A DNA stretch of 38,696 nt from Acidobacteriota bacterium (GTDB taxonomy: Bacteria; Acidobacteriota; Vicinamibacteria; Vicinamibacterales; CAVVIG01): NCBI GenBank assembly GCA_023265155.1, contig JAHFUL010000012.1, positions 1-38,696 of the forward strand. The letters run 5' to 3'. The number at the start of each line of letters is the position of its first letter. Position 1 is the stretch's first letter. Positions 26,552 to 35,482 of this stretch are shown here, in pieces. The position numbers were made by a program, and so were the translations under genes. Under the pieces are notes generated by a model, which saw only the letters and a list, made by a program, of their open reading frames with translations, had not been told where the DNA came from and made no database searches.

Positions 26552-27661
26552 ATGAACGGGATCCGCGAGGTTCTCGTGCTCACGCCCGCCATCGACGGCG
26601 CGGACGGCATTTCGGAAGTGTCACGCCAGTTCGTTGCCGCGCTCGAAGAGCTGACACCCTCTGGCGAGCCTGGCACGCCTGGCAAGATCGTCACGATCGA
26701 TGTCTGGGCGCTCGACGGCGGCATTCCGCCCGAGAGATCGCTCGGTCGCGCGACCTTTCGATCGGCCGGCGGGAGCCGCACGCGCCTGTCCGCGTGGGTG
26801 CTGGCGCGGGCTCGATCGGCGTCGGACGGCCTGCTCGTCGTTGTCCTCCATGTCCACCTGGCGCCGCTGGCGCTGGCGTTGGAGATGCGCGGAGCACGAT
26901 TGGCGTTCTTCTTTCACGGGATTGAGGTCTGGCAGCGGATGCGCGCGCGCGAACGGCGCGCCCTCGATCGCGCCACCGTACTGCTGGCGAACTCCCGGTG
27001 GACGGTCAGCCGGTTCAAGGAGATCAATCCGGAATACGCGGCCGCGGACATCCGCGTCTGCCATCTGAGCGTCTCGCCGGCGGCCCTTGCTGAACCGCCC
27101 ATCGCGTCAGGCTACGCGCTGATCGTTGGCCGGCTGGCCGCCAGCGAACGATACAAGGGGCACGATGCGCTGATCGACGTATGGCCGCAGGTGCGCCGAT
27201 CGGTCCCGTCCGCCGAACTGCTGATCGTGGGGGAGGGCAACGATCGGGCTCGACTCGAAGCACTGGTCGCATCGCTGGGGTTGACTGACGCCGTGAAGTT
27301 CGCCGGGCGTGTGTCGACGAGCGCGCTCGAAGGCCTCTATCGCGCGGCCGCCTTCTTCGCCATGCCGAGTGTCGGCGAGGGATTTGGTCTGGCCTACCTC
27401 GAGGCGATGCGGGCGGGCAAGGCCTGCGTCGCGGCGCCAGGTGCCGCGGCAGAAATCGTCGAGGACGGCGTCACGGGGATCATCGTGGATCCGGTCCGGC
27501 GGGACGCGCTGGCGGCGACGCTCATCCGGCTGTTCCAGGAGCCGCACACGTGCGCGGCCATGGGGCGGGCGGGGCAGGCGCGGGTGCGGGCGGAATTCGA
27601 GACGCGGCACTTTGCCGGCCGCGTGATCAGTGAGCTCTCGGCAGCGTTGGTGCACGCATGA
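26552..27661 (+). CDS. GT4-family glycosyltransferase
   Basis: The 369-residue protein has REVLVLTPAIDGADGISEVS at the start, RLAFFFHGIEVWQRMRARER (receptor helix with the conserved HGxE) and TVLLANSRWTVSRFKE in the acceptor half. The donor half has ALIVGRLAASERYKGHDALI, LLIVGEGNDRARLEALV and PSVGEGFGLAYLEAMRAGKA containing E-x7-E, so it is complete. ATG 26552 follows the previous stop by one base; its stop overlaps the carbamoyltransferase start (ATGA). Confidence 0.9.
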   Translation: MNGIREVLVLTPAIDGADGISEVSRQFVAALEELTPSGEPGTPGKIVTIDVWALDGGIPPERSLGRATFRSAGGSRTRLSAWVLARARSASDGLLVVVLHVHLAPLALALEMRGARLAFFFHGIEVWQRMRARERRALDRATVLLANSRWTVSRFKEINPEYAAADIRVCHLSVSPAALAEPPIASGYALIVGRLAASERYKGHDALIDVWPQVRRSVPSAELLIVGEGNDRARLEALVASLGLTDAVKFAGRVSTSALEGLYRAAAFFAMPSVGEGFGLAYLEAMRAGKACVAAPGAAAEIVEDGVTGIIVDPVRRDALAATLIRLFQEPHTCAAMGRAGQARVRAEFETRHFAGRVISELSAALVHA

Positions 27662-29451
27662 ACGTCCTCGGACTCAACGCCTATCACGGCGACGTGTCGG
27701 CGGCGCTCGTCGTCGACGGACGGCTGATTGCGGCGGTCGAGGAGGAGCGCTTCCGACGGATCAAGCACTGCGCCGGCTTCCCCCATCAATCGGCGGCGTC
27801 CTGTCTCCGGCTGGGCGGCCTCGAGGCCGCGGATGTCGACCTCTTTGCGGTGTCACGCGATCCAAAGGCGCACTGGTGGCGGAAGGCGTTGTTTCTGGCG
27901 AGGCACCGCCCTCGCGCAACGGTGTCCGACCGCGTGAAGAACCTGGCTCGCCTGCGCGGCCTCCCGGAGACCCTCGCCCAATCCCTGAAGCTCGATCCAG
28001 CAACTGTCAAGGACAGAATGCGGTTCATCGAGCATCATCCCGCGCATCTGGCCAGCGCCGCGTTCGTCAGTCCGTTCGACGAGGCTGCGGTGTGCGCGAT
28101 CGACGGGTTCGGAGACTTCGTGAGCACGTCGTGGGGCCGCGTTCGCGGGACAGCCCTGACGGTCGATCGTCGCATCTTCTTTCCACATTCCCTTGGCCTG
28201 CTGTACCTGGCGATTACGCAGTATCTCGGCTTCCCGAAATACGGCGACGAATTCAAGGTCATGGGTCTCGCGCCTTACGGCGAGCCACGACTGGTCGCCA
28301 AGCTGAACGAGCTCGTGCACCTGCGAGACGAAGGCGCCTTCGAGCTCGACCTGACGTACTTCTCGCACTGGTCGGAAGGTGTCCAGATGACGTGGGACGA
28401 TGGAGAGCCGCTAATCGGGCAAGTGTTCACGCCGAAGCTCGAAGCGTTGCTCGGACCACGTCGCCGCCCCGACGAACCGGTGCTGCCGCTGCACGAGGCG
28501 ATCGCCGCGTCGCTTCAAGCGGTCTTCGAGGATGCGGAATTCCATGTCCTGACGCACGTGCAGAAGACGACCGGGGCGACGAACCTGTGTCTGGCGGGCG
28601 GCTGCGCCATGAACAGCGTGGCAAACGGCAAGATCCGTGAGCGCACCCGCTTCCGGAATGTGTTCATCCAGCCCGCATCGGGCGATAACGGCACGTCGCT
28701 CGGCGCGGCGTTCGCGGCGTCGCATCAGGCCTCGTCCTGTCCGCGCTCGTTCGTGATGGAGCACTCCTACTGGGGCCCGGCTGCCGACGACGCGGCGGTC
28801 GCCGCGGCGGTGGATCGGCAGCGCCATGTCTTCGACTCGCATGGATGCGCGCATCGGACCTGGAACGACGCCGATGCTCTCGACGCCTGGACCGCGGCGC
28901 AGCTGGCGGGCGGGCGGGTTGTCGGCTGGTTCCAGGGTCGAATGGAGTGGGGCGCCCGCGCGCTCGGCAACCGCAGCATCCTCGCGGACCCCAGGCGGGC
29001 GGATATGCGCGACACCATCAATACGCGCATCAAGTTCAGAGAGAAGTTCCGTCCGTTCGCGCCATCGATCCTCGAAGAGCGGCTGGACGATTACTTCGTC
29101 GGGGCGTCCGCCGACCCCTACATGCTGCAGGTCTATCCTGTGCGTTCCGACAAGCAGAGCGTCGTGCCAGCCGTGACCCACGTGGACGGATCGGGACGGC
29201 TCCAGACGGTGTCCGAGCGGTCGAACCCCCGGTACTGGCGGCTCATCAAGGCCTTCGAGCGCATCACCGGCGTGCCGATCGTGCTGAACACGTCGTTCAA
29301 TGAAAACGAACCGATCGTGCTCACGCCCCACCAGGCGATCGACTGCTTTCTTCGAACGCACATGGACGTGCTGGTCATCGGCGATCACGTGCTGGAGCGA
29401 ACGAGGGTGCCCGTCACTCGGCCCCTGCATCACCTGACTGGAGTTGTGTAA
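27658..29451 (+). CDS. Carbamoyltransferase (NodU/CmcH/TobZ family)
   Basis: This 597-residue enzyme should transfer a carbamoyl group from carbamoyl phosphate, via carbamoyl-adenylate, to a sugar hydroxyl. The N-terminal Kae1-like domain has NVLGLNAYHGDVSAALVVDG, the metal-binding IEHHPAHLASAAFVSPF and CAIDGFGDFVSTSWG, then KYGDEFKVMGLAPYGEP and LCLAGGCAMNSVANGKI. The YrdC-like C-terminal domain has GRMEWGARALGNRSILADPR, KFREKFRPFAPSIL and VPIVLNTSFNENEPIV. All major family blocks are present and the length is normal. In this locus it most likely O-carbamoylates a glycan residue or its nucleotide-sugar precursor. Confidence 0.95.
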   Translation: MNVLGLNAYHGDVSAALVVDGRLIAAVEEERFRRIKHCAGFPHQSAASCLRLGGLEAADVDLFAVSRDPKAHWWRKALFLARHRPRATVSDRVKNLARLRGLPETLAQSLKLDPATVKDRMRFIEHHPAHLASAAFVSPFDEAAVCAIDGFGDFVSTSWGRVRGTALTVDRRIFFPHSLGLLYLAITQYLGFPKYGDEFKVMGLAPYGEPRLVAKLNELVHLRDEGAFELDLTYFSHWSEGVQMTWDDGEPLIGQVFTPKLEALLGPRRRPDEPVLPLHEAIAASLQAVFEDAEFHVLTHVQKTTGATNLCLAGGCAMNSVANGKIRERTRFRNVFIQPASGDNGTSLGAAFAASHQASSCPRSFVMEHSYWGPAADDAAVAAAVDRQRHVFDSHGCAHRTWNDADALDAWTAAQLAGGRVVGWFQGRMEWGARALGNRSILADPRRADMRDTINTRIKFREKFRPFAPSILEERLDDYFVGASADPYMLQVYPVRSDKQSVVPAVTHVDGSGRLQTVSERSNPRYWRLIKAFERITGVPIVLNTSFNENEPIVLTPHQAIDCFLRTHMDVLVIGDHVLERTRVPVTRPLHHLTGVV

Positions 29452-30417
<966 letters not shown>

Positions 30418-30444
30418 CTCGCTTCATGGCCTTGTCGCCAGCTC

Positions 30445-30667
30445 ACTCCGTCACCACGTCGCCCCATCACTCCATGACCCCGTCGCCCCATCACTCCATG
30501 ACCCCGTCGCCCCATCACTCCATGACCACGTTGCCCCATCACTCCATGACCCTGTCACCTCGTCACCCCATCACCCCATCACTCCATCACTCCATGACCA
30601 CGTCGCCCCATCACTCCATGACCCTGTCACCTCGTCACCCCATCACCCCATCACTCCATCACTCCTT
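30445..30667. repeat. Octamer tandem array (CATCACCC family) with 72-bp higher-order duplication
   Basis: About 27 degenerate 8-bp units of consensus CATCACCC (variants CATCACTC, CATGACCC, CGTCGCCC, TGTCACCT) fill the gap between the fucose-synthase-like gene and the next glycosyltransferase. A block of nine units is duplicated in tandem: 30521-30592 and 30593-30664 differ at a single base (TTG versus TCG). All units run in one direction, unlike the inverted array of the same family at 659-769. One frame is open across the whole array (30414-30674; repeated SPHHSM peptides). Confidence 0.9.
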
Positions 30668-30673
30668 CCGTTG

Positions 30674-31909
30674 ATGCACATCTCGTTCTTCAACCGGTCC
30701 TACTGGCCAGACCAGGCCGCGACCGGTCAGCTGCTGACCGAGCTCGCCGAGGATCTGGTCGCGCGACATGGGTGCGAGGTGTCGGTGGTGGCCGGGCGGG
30801 CCGTTCATGGCGCGGAGGCGAGCGCGCGAAGTGCGAGGCTGGTCAGCCGGGAAACCCGGAACGGTGTGACGATTCTTCGCGCGAACGGGACACGCTTCTG
30901 GCCAGGGCGATTGGCTGGCCGGGCCGCGAATTACCTCACGTACTTCGGTTCATCCAATCTGGCGGGCCGGTATCTGGCGAGGCCCGACGTGGTGGTGGCG
31001 CTGACCGATCCACCGATCGTGGGCCTTGCCGGCCTCTGGACCGCACGGCGCGCAGGCGCGCGGTTCGTATTTCTCTGCGAGGACGTGTTTCCGGAGGTTA
31101 CCTCGCTCCTCGAGCATTTTCACAGCTCGTCTGTCAATCGCGCGCTCGACCGCGTCAACCGGCGCCTCATCGGTCAGGCCGACGCCGTGGTGGTGCTGGG
31201 AGAGCGCATGCGCCGCCGGCTCGTCGAAGAGAAGGGCGCCGACCCGTCGAAGATTGAGGTCATTCACAACTGGGCCGACTGCGAGGCGATTATTCCAGGC
31301 CCGCGGGACAACGCGTTTTCACGCGAACATGGACTGACCGGCCGGTTCGTGCTCATGCACTCCGGGAATGTCGGCATGTCCCAGAACCTCGACGTCCTCA
31401 TCGAGGCCGTGTCGCGCCTGACGTCGAAGGACAAGCTCGTCGTTGCCATTGTCGGGGAGGGCGCCCGTCGGAGATCCCTCGAGATAGATGTCGCGCGGCG
31501 AGGCCTTGCGAACGTCCGGTTCTTTCCGTATCAGCCCAAGGCCAGACTTGCAGAGTCATTCGCGACCGCGGACGCGTTTCTCGTGTCGCTGAAGGCAGGA
31601 ATAGAGGGCTACATCGTTCCCAGCAAGCTCTACGGCATTCTGGCCGCCGGCAGACCGTACGTCGCGGCCGTCGACGCGAGCTGCGAGGTGGCGGCGATCG
31701 CCAGGGAGCATCACTGCGGCGTGCCGGCGACCCCGGGTGACCCTGACGCGCTCGCGAAAGCCGTTGCGGCGCTCTACGACGACCCAGGGCAGGCGCGCGT
31801 CATGGGCGAGAACGCGCGCAAAGCGGCGTGGCAGTTCGACCGTCGCGCGGCGGTCCAGCGCTATTACGACCTCCTCCTCCGCGTGACTGGTGTGGCGCGA
31901 GCAGCATGA
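30674..31909 (+). CDS. GT4-family glycosyltransferase (WcaI/WbuB-like)
   Basis: The 411-residue protein begins MHISFFNRSYWPDQAATGQL, typical of the WcaI/WbuB group that adds the second sugar, often fucose or FucNAc-type, to the lipid-linked primer. RPDVVVALTDPPIVGLAGL and FLCEDVFPEVTSLLEHF follow. The donor half has FVLMHSGNVGMSQNLDVLIE and LKAGIEGYIVPSKLYGILAA, the PSKxYGILAAGRP motif of this subgroup. ATG 30674 is preceded by an in-frame TTG at 30671 and overlaps the stop of the repeat-encoded frame. Its stop overlaps the initiating transferase (ATGA), and pairing first and second sugar transferases this way is common. Confidence 0.9.
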   Translation: MHISFFNRSYWPDQAATGQLLTELAEDLVARHGCEVSVVAGRAVHGAEASARSARLVSRETRNGVTILRANGTRFWPGRLAGRAANYLTYFGSSNLAGRYLARPDVVVALTDPPIVGLAGLWTARRAGARFVFLCEDVFPEVTSLLEHFHSSSVNRALDRVNRRLIGQADAVVVLGERMRRRLVEEKGADPSKIEVIHNWADCEAIIPGPRDNAFSREHGLTGRFVLMHSGNVGMSQNLDVLIEAVSRLTSKDKLVVAIVGEGARRRSLEIDVARRGLANVRFFPYQPKARLAESFATADAFLVSLKAGIEGYIVPSKLYGILAAGRPYVAAVDASCEVAAIAREHHCGVPATPGDPDALAKAVAALYDDPGQARVMGENARKAAWQFDRRAAVQRYYDLLLRVTGVARAA

Positions 31910-32511
31910 TCAAGCGACTGTTCGATGTGCTGTTGTCCGGCGTGGGTCTGTTCGTGTCAGCTCCCGTCTGGTGGGCGATTGCGCTCGCGATCAAGCTCGA
32001 GGACGGTGGGCCGATCTTCTTCGCGCAGTCGCGAGTCGGGCGCGGCGGCGGCGTGTTCATGGCCCTGAAGTTCCGGTCGATGATTCCTGACGCCGAGCGG
32101 GACACTGGCGCTGTCCAGGCGGCCACCGCCGATCCACGGATCACGCGGACTGGACGGTTCATGCGAGCCACGGCGATGGACGAGTTGCCGCAGCTCTGGA
32201 ACATTCTCGTGGGAGACATGAGCTTCGTCGGGCCCAGGCCCTTGCGACCGGGCGAAGTCGACGTCCGCGGCGACGGGACGCTCGTCGCCCTCAGCGATGT
32301 GCCCGGCTATGTGGAGCGGCACCGCGTACGGCCGGGACTGACCGGATTGACACAGGTCTATGCGCCTCGCGACATCGCGCGCCACAACAAGTTCAGGCTC
32401 GATCGCCTCTATCTCAAGCGGGCCGGCCTCTGTCTCGATCTCAAGTTGATCCTGCTCTCGTTCTGGATCAGCTGGCGCGGTCAGTGGGAAGCGCCCAAGC
32501 GGAACATCTAG
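31906..32511 (+). CDS. Initiating polyprenyl-phosphate sugar-1-phosphate transferase
   Basis: A 201-residue single-domain enzyme of the bacterial sugar transferase family (PglC/WcaJ catalytic domain). A membrane-inserting helix is at the start (RLFDVLLSGVGLFVSAPVWW), then GPIFFAQSRVGRGG, the catalytic KFRSMIPDAERD, DELPQLWNILVGDMSFVGPR and HRVRPGLTGLTQV. It transfers sugar-1-phosphate from a nucleotide sugar to undecaprenyl phosphate, starting glycan synthesis on the inner leaflet. It is the last gene before the inverted repeat copy; its stop TAG (32509-32511) lies within the edge of that element. Confidence 0.95.
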   Translation: MIKRLFDVLLSGVGLFVSAPVWWAIALAIKLEDGGPIFFAQSRVGRGGGVFMALKFRSMIPDAERDTGAVQAATADPRITRTGRFMRATAMDELPQLWNILVGDMSFVGPRPLRPGEVDVRGDGTLVALSDVPGYVERHRVRPGLTGLTQVYAPRDIARHNKFRLDRLYLKRAGLCLDLKLILLSFWISWRGQWEAPKRNI

Positions 32512-32648
32512 CAGTCCGTGGCGCACGTGCGTTGCCGCTCGAAGAAGGGGTCAGACCCCTTTGCGATGGCCGAAAACAACGGGGGGTCTGACCCCTTCTC
32601 TGCCTGGGCCTAGGACTGCAACAGCCCGATATGACTTTCACCACGGGC
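32508..32648 (-). repeat. REP/MITE-like palindromic element, copy B (inverted relative to copy A)
   Basis: On the minus strand this 141-bp segment matches 20024-20162: bases 32613-32648 are the exact complement of the 36-bp start of copy A, and both end in GGACTGCTAG. The central hairpin is retained (AAGGGGTCAGACCCC at 32545 pairing with the complement ending at 32597), but the loop and arms carry substitutions and a net 2-bp length difference. The two copies bracket about 12.3 kb holding glycosyltransferases, the Wzy-like gene, the carbamoyltransferase and the priming transferase. It may also terminate the long operon. Confidence 0.85.
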
Positions 32649-32684
32649 TGATAGCGTGAGCCGCCTCCGCATAAAGAACGCCTT

Positions 32685-32690
32685 TATAAT
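32685..32690 (+). promoter_or_regulatory. Candidate -10 element for the geranylgeranyl-reductase-like gene
   Basis: A perfect TATAAT lies in a short AT-rich stretch after repeat copy B, 36 bp before ATG 32727. No convincing -35 hexamer is seen at the proper distance (about 32662-32667 reads CGCCTC). It would let the flavoprotein gene be transcribed separately from the polysaccharide operon. Confidence 0.35.
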
Positions 32691-32726
32691 GTTCAAAGGT
32701 CGTCTAGTCTCCTGAAACATCTGGTC

Positions 32727-33899
32727 ATGACACATCTGGCGGTGGATGTCCTCGTTGCAGGCGCCGGGCCTGCCGGACTCTTTGCTGCGGAGCGCCTCGC
32801 CAGGAGCGGCGCGCACGTTCTCGTCTGCGAAGAGCACGAGCACGTCGGCGATCCGGTTCACTGCACGGGCATTCTGGCGTCCGAGAGCTTTGCCGAGTTC
32901 GATCTTCCGCGCGACCCTGCCCTGAACACTCTGTCGGCTGCCCGGTTCGTCTCCCCTTCTGGGCTCACCGTACCGTACGCGAGCCAGGTGCCCGTCGCGA
33001 CCGTGATCGATCGGCCGGCGTTCGATCGCGCGCTGGCCGCCCGTGCGATGGCGGCCGGAGCGACGATCATGACCGGTGCCCGCGTCGCTTCCCTCGAAAC
33101 GGATGCGAACGAGGTGCGCGCCATCGTTGGAGAACGGTTCGTCAGCGCCCGCCTGGCGGTGCTCGCGTGCGGGGCCACCTACGCGCTTCAGCGCCGGTTG
33201 GGCCTCGGCCTGCCTGCGTTGCATCTGCAGACCGCACAGGCCGAGCTACCCGCCGTGACGCCGCCCCTGGATGTGGAGTTGCACTTCGGCCGGCTCGTGG
33301 CACCGGACGGCTTCGCATGGGTCGTGCCCGTGTACCGGCCTTCAGGCGCTGCCAGTGTCCGGATAGGCGTCATGGCCTCAATGGATGCGGCCGGCTGCTA
33401 TCGCCGATTCCTCGCCCGGGTGCGCGATCGCTGTGGAGTGTCTGCCGCGGCTTGTACGCCGCGTCAGAAGATCCTGCCGCTCGGCTCCATCGAGAGCATC
33501 TATGCCAACCGGCTCCTTGTCGTCGGCGATGCGGCCGGGCTCGTCAAGCCGACGACCGGCGGCGGTATCTACTACAGCATCCTGAGTGCGGCGTTGGCCG
33601 CAGACACCGGCAGCGAGGCGCTTCGCCGCGATCGTCTGGACGCGGCCGCTCTCGCCGGGTACGAGGACGCCTGGCGCGTCCGGATTGCCGACGAGCTGCA
33701 GACGCAAGCCGAGTTGCGGCGGGCGGTCACGCGCCTATCGGACGACGAGATTGACGGGTTTTTCAACCTGGCACTCACCGACGGCATCATGCCGATCGTG
33801 CGATCGACGATGCGGTTCAATCAGCACCGCGATCTGATTCGGGCGCTCTTCCGGCACCCTCCCGCGAGACAGTTCCTCTTTCGCTCGATCGTGAGCTGA
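32727..33899 (+). CDS. FAD-dependent geranylgeranyl reductase family protein
   Basis: The 390-residue flavoprotein has the N-terminal dinucleotide fold VAGAGPAGLFAAERLARSGA, the GGR-type HVGDPVHCTGIL, a middle DRPAFDRALAARAMAAGAT and the C-terminal FAD-binding block LLVVGDAAGLVKPTTGGGIY. GGR enzymes saturate isoprenoid double bonds on chlorophyll/tocopherol precursors, archaeal lipids or polyprenyl carriers. No photosynthesis or carotenoid genes are nearby. Next to a glycan locus that uses undecaprenyl phosphate, reduction of a polyprenyl carrier or of a quinone side chain is conceivable; this is inference. Confidence 0.88.
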   Translation: MTHLAVDVLVAGAGPAGLFAAERLARSGAHVLVCEEHEHVGDPVHCTGILASESFAEFDLPRDPALNTLSAARFVSPSGLTVPYASQVPVATVIDRPAFDRALAARAMAAGATIMTGARVASLETDANEVRAIVGERFVSARLAVLACGATYALQRRLGLGLPALHLQTAQAELPAVTPPLDVELHFGRLVAPDGFAWVVPVYRPSGAASVRIGVMASMDAAGCYRRFLARVRDRCGVSAAACTPRQKILPLGSIESIYANRLLVVGDAAGLVKPTTGGGIYYSILSAALAADTGSEALRRDRLDAAALAGYEDAWRVRIADELQTQAELRRAVTRLSDDEIDGFFNLALTDGIMPIVRSTMRFNQHRDLIRALFRHPPARQFLFRSIVS

Positions 33900-33949
33900 G
33901 CGCTCCGCGCGCGCGCTCCCTACCGCACTTTTCACGTGGGTGTAGGTGA

Positions 33950-34110
33950 GGAGCTGTTGGTGGGTCCTTGGTCCTTTGTTCGGAGTCCTTGGTCCGTCGC
34001 TTGGTCCCTGGTCGTCCTTGGTCCTTGGTACTTGGTCGTACCCGTTCCGTCGGTCCAAAAGGACGGACGGAGGAACCAAGGACGAAGGACTCAGGACGAC
34101 GTGCTACACC
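33950..34110. repeat. Inverted heptamer array (GGTCCTT family) between convergent genes
   Basis: Degenerate 7-bp units (GGTCCTT, AGTCCTT, GTCCTTG frames) fill about 33960-34045. After a spacer the complementary form AAGGAC appears (34056-34110: GAACCAAGGACGAAGGACTC), giving a long imperfect hairpin. It lies between the convergent flavoprotein (+) and ligase (-) genes, where it could act as a bidirectional terminator. Confidence 0.8.
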
Positions 34111-34125
34111 GAAGAGCAAACAGCT

Positions 34126-34162
34126 CTAATCCCTAATCCCCAATCCCTAGTCCCCAGTCCCC
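34126..34162. repeat. Short heptamer array overlapping the 3' end of the ligase gene
   Basis: Five 7-bp units run without gaps: CTAATCC, CTAATCC, CCAATCC, CTAGTCC, CCAGTCC. The array extends past 34147 into the minus-strand ligase gene, so the gene's last codons and its TAG stop are made of repeat sequence. The unit type (GGGGACT/GGGGATT on the minus strand) looks like known cyanobacterial STRR heptamers. Confidence 0.8.
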
Positions 34163-35403
34163 TCTTCCTGGTGAACCGCCAGTGCCGCGCAGACGGCGAA
34201 GAGCACGCCGTTGGCGGGCATGCGCAAGCCCGTCTCCCACAGACTCTGCACGGCGACGGCGATGAGACTGGCGGCGGCGCCTGCTCGTATCCAGAAGAGC
34301 ACCGTGGTGTCGCGCCTGAGGCGTTCGGTGAGCAGGAGGAGCAGGGCGATGACCGCCGAGAACGCAGGAAGCCCGACCAGAAGGCCCCCCTCAGCGGCGA
34401 TCTGCAGGTACTGGTTGTGCGCCTGGTTGAACAGGAGCTGCCGATCGCCCTGCTGATACACCAGCATGGCCCTGTTGAACGTGCCGGTCCCGGTGCCCGT
34501 GCCCGCGAAATCGCGCACAATCGGCAAGGTCTGCCGCCAGATCTCCGTCCGCTCGGTGCCGAGCTCGAGCGCTTCGGCAAAGCGCGTGGCCAGCTGATCG
34601 AAGTTTGCGAGATAGGTCGCGATGACGAGCGCGAAGACCGCCGCTCCGGCGAGCCACTTCGCCCTGACGGCGCCGAGCTTCGTCCGCGCCAGCGCGAAGC
34701 CTGTGACGGTCGCCACGACGAGACCGATCACCCCCGAGCGCGACAGCGAGACGAAGAGCGCCGACACCATCGTGACGCCAGCGCCCGACTGCCAGATGGC
34801 CGTCGAATCCAGGGCGCGGACGAGGGCACGATCGCTCGTCGACTGGCGGTGCATCCGGGCGCGCACGTGCGCCATCAGGTAGCCGCAGGTGAGGGGAATG
34901 GCGAGGATCAGCCAGGTGGCCATGTGGTTCCGATTGACGAACGGGCCGAACGGACGCGCGCTCGCGTCTTCCGGACGCCAGAACCCATAAATCAGGAGGG
35001 GCGAGGTGGCGAGCTGCACGGACGCGACGACCGAGACTGCTAAACCGAGCCAGGCGACCGATCGGACGACCTGGCGGACGCCGCCGCGCTCGAAGACACG
35101 GCGGGCGAGCCAGAACGACGAAATCAGCATCCCCAGGTACGCGACGCTCACCGCTGTTCCGGCCGGACTGATGCTCAACGGCCGGCGCGATGGGGCCGCG
35201 TCCGGGTTCTCGACCAGCAAGGCATGGTCGAGTCCATCCAGGTGAGGTGACAGCGTGGCGCGTGCGCCGGGCGGCAGAGGCAAGAGCTGAACCGTGACGA
35301 CGAGGAGACAGATGACAAGGGCGGCGTCGAGCGGCGAGTGCGCGCCGAAGATCGGCGGGCGGATGATGATCAGGCCGGCGAGGAGAAAGACGGCGAGCGG
35401 CAC
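34147..35403 (-). CDS. O-antigen ligase/polymerase family (Wzy_C) membrane protein
   Basis: A polytopic protein of 418 residues from GTG 35403. The diagnostic Wzy_C block is present: RTEIWRQTLPIVRDFAGTGT, then QLLFNQAHNQYLQIAAEGGL with the conserved HNxYLQ. About ten hydrophobic helices flank it, and FGPFVNRNHMATWLILAIP is the usual motif before the periplasmic loop. It either polymerises repeat units (Wzy) or attaches glycan to an acceptor (WaaL). The upstream frame remains open and hydrophobic to a CTG at 35496 (KRSRPAPAWPLVAAVAWALF), so the true start may lie there, overlapping the Wzc-like gene by 14 bp and giving 449 residues. The C-terminal tail is encoded by a heptamer repeat. Confidence 0.88.
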   Translation of the reverse strand: MPLAVFLLAGLIIIRPPIFGAHSPLDAALVICLLVVTVQLLPLPPGARATLSPHLDGLDHALLVENPDAAPSRRPLSISPAGTAVSVAYLGMLISSFWLARRVFERGGVRQVVRSVAWLGLAVSVVASVQLATSPLLIYGFWRPEDASARPFGPFVNRNHMATWLILAIPLTCGYLMAHVRARMHRQSTSDRALVRALDSTAIWQSGAGVTMVSALFVSLSRSGVIGLVVATVTGFALARTKLGAVRAKWLAGAAVFALVIATYLANFDQLATRFAEALELGTERTEIWRQTLPIVRDFAGTGTGTGTFNRAMLVYQQGDRQLLFNQAHNQYLQIAAEGGLLVGLPAFSAVIALLLLLTERLRRDTTVLFWIRAGAAASLIAVAVQSLWETGLRMPANGVLFAVCAALAVHQEEGTGD

Positions 35404-35482
35404 GAGCGTCCAGGCGTAGAGGCCTCCGAAGGCGAAGAGCGCCCAGGCGACGGCCGCGACGAGCGGCCAGGCGGGGGCGGGT

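Noticed and set aside
30445-30667. Possible CRISPR array
   Set aside because: Units are 8 bp with no spacers; the period and degeneracy fit a tandem octamer array.
32508-32648. Repeat copy B as a coding homologue of the 46-aa mini-ORF in copy A
   Set aside because: The ATG is not conserved (CAG) and a 2-bp length difference shifts the frame, so the shared sequence is not under protein-coding constraint.
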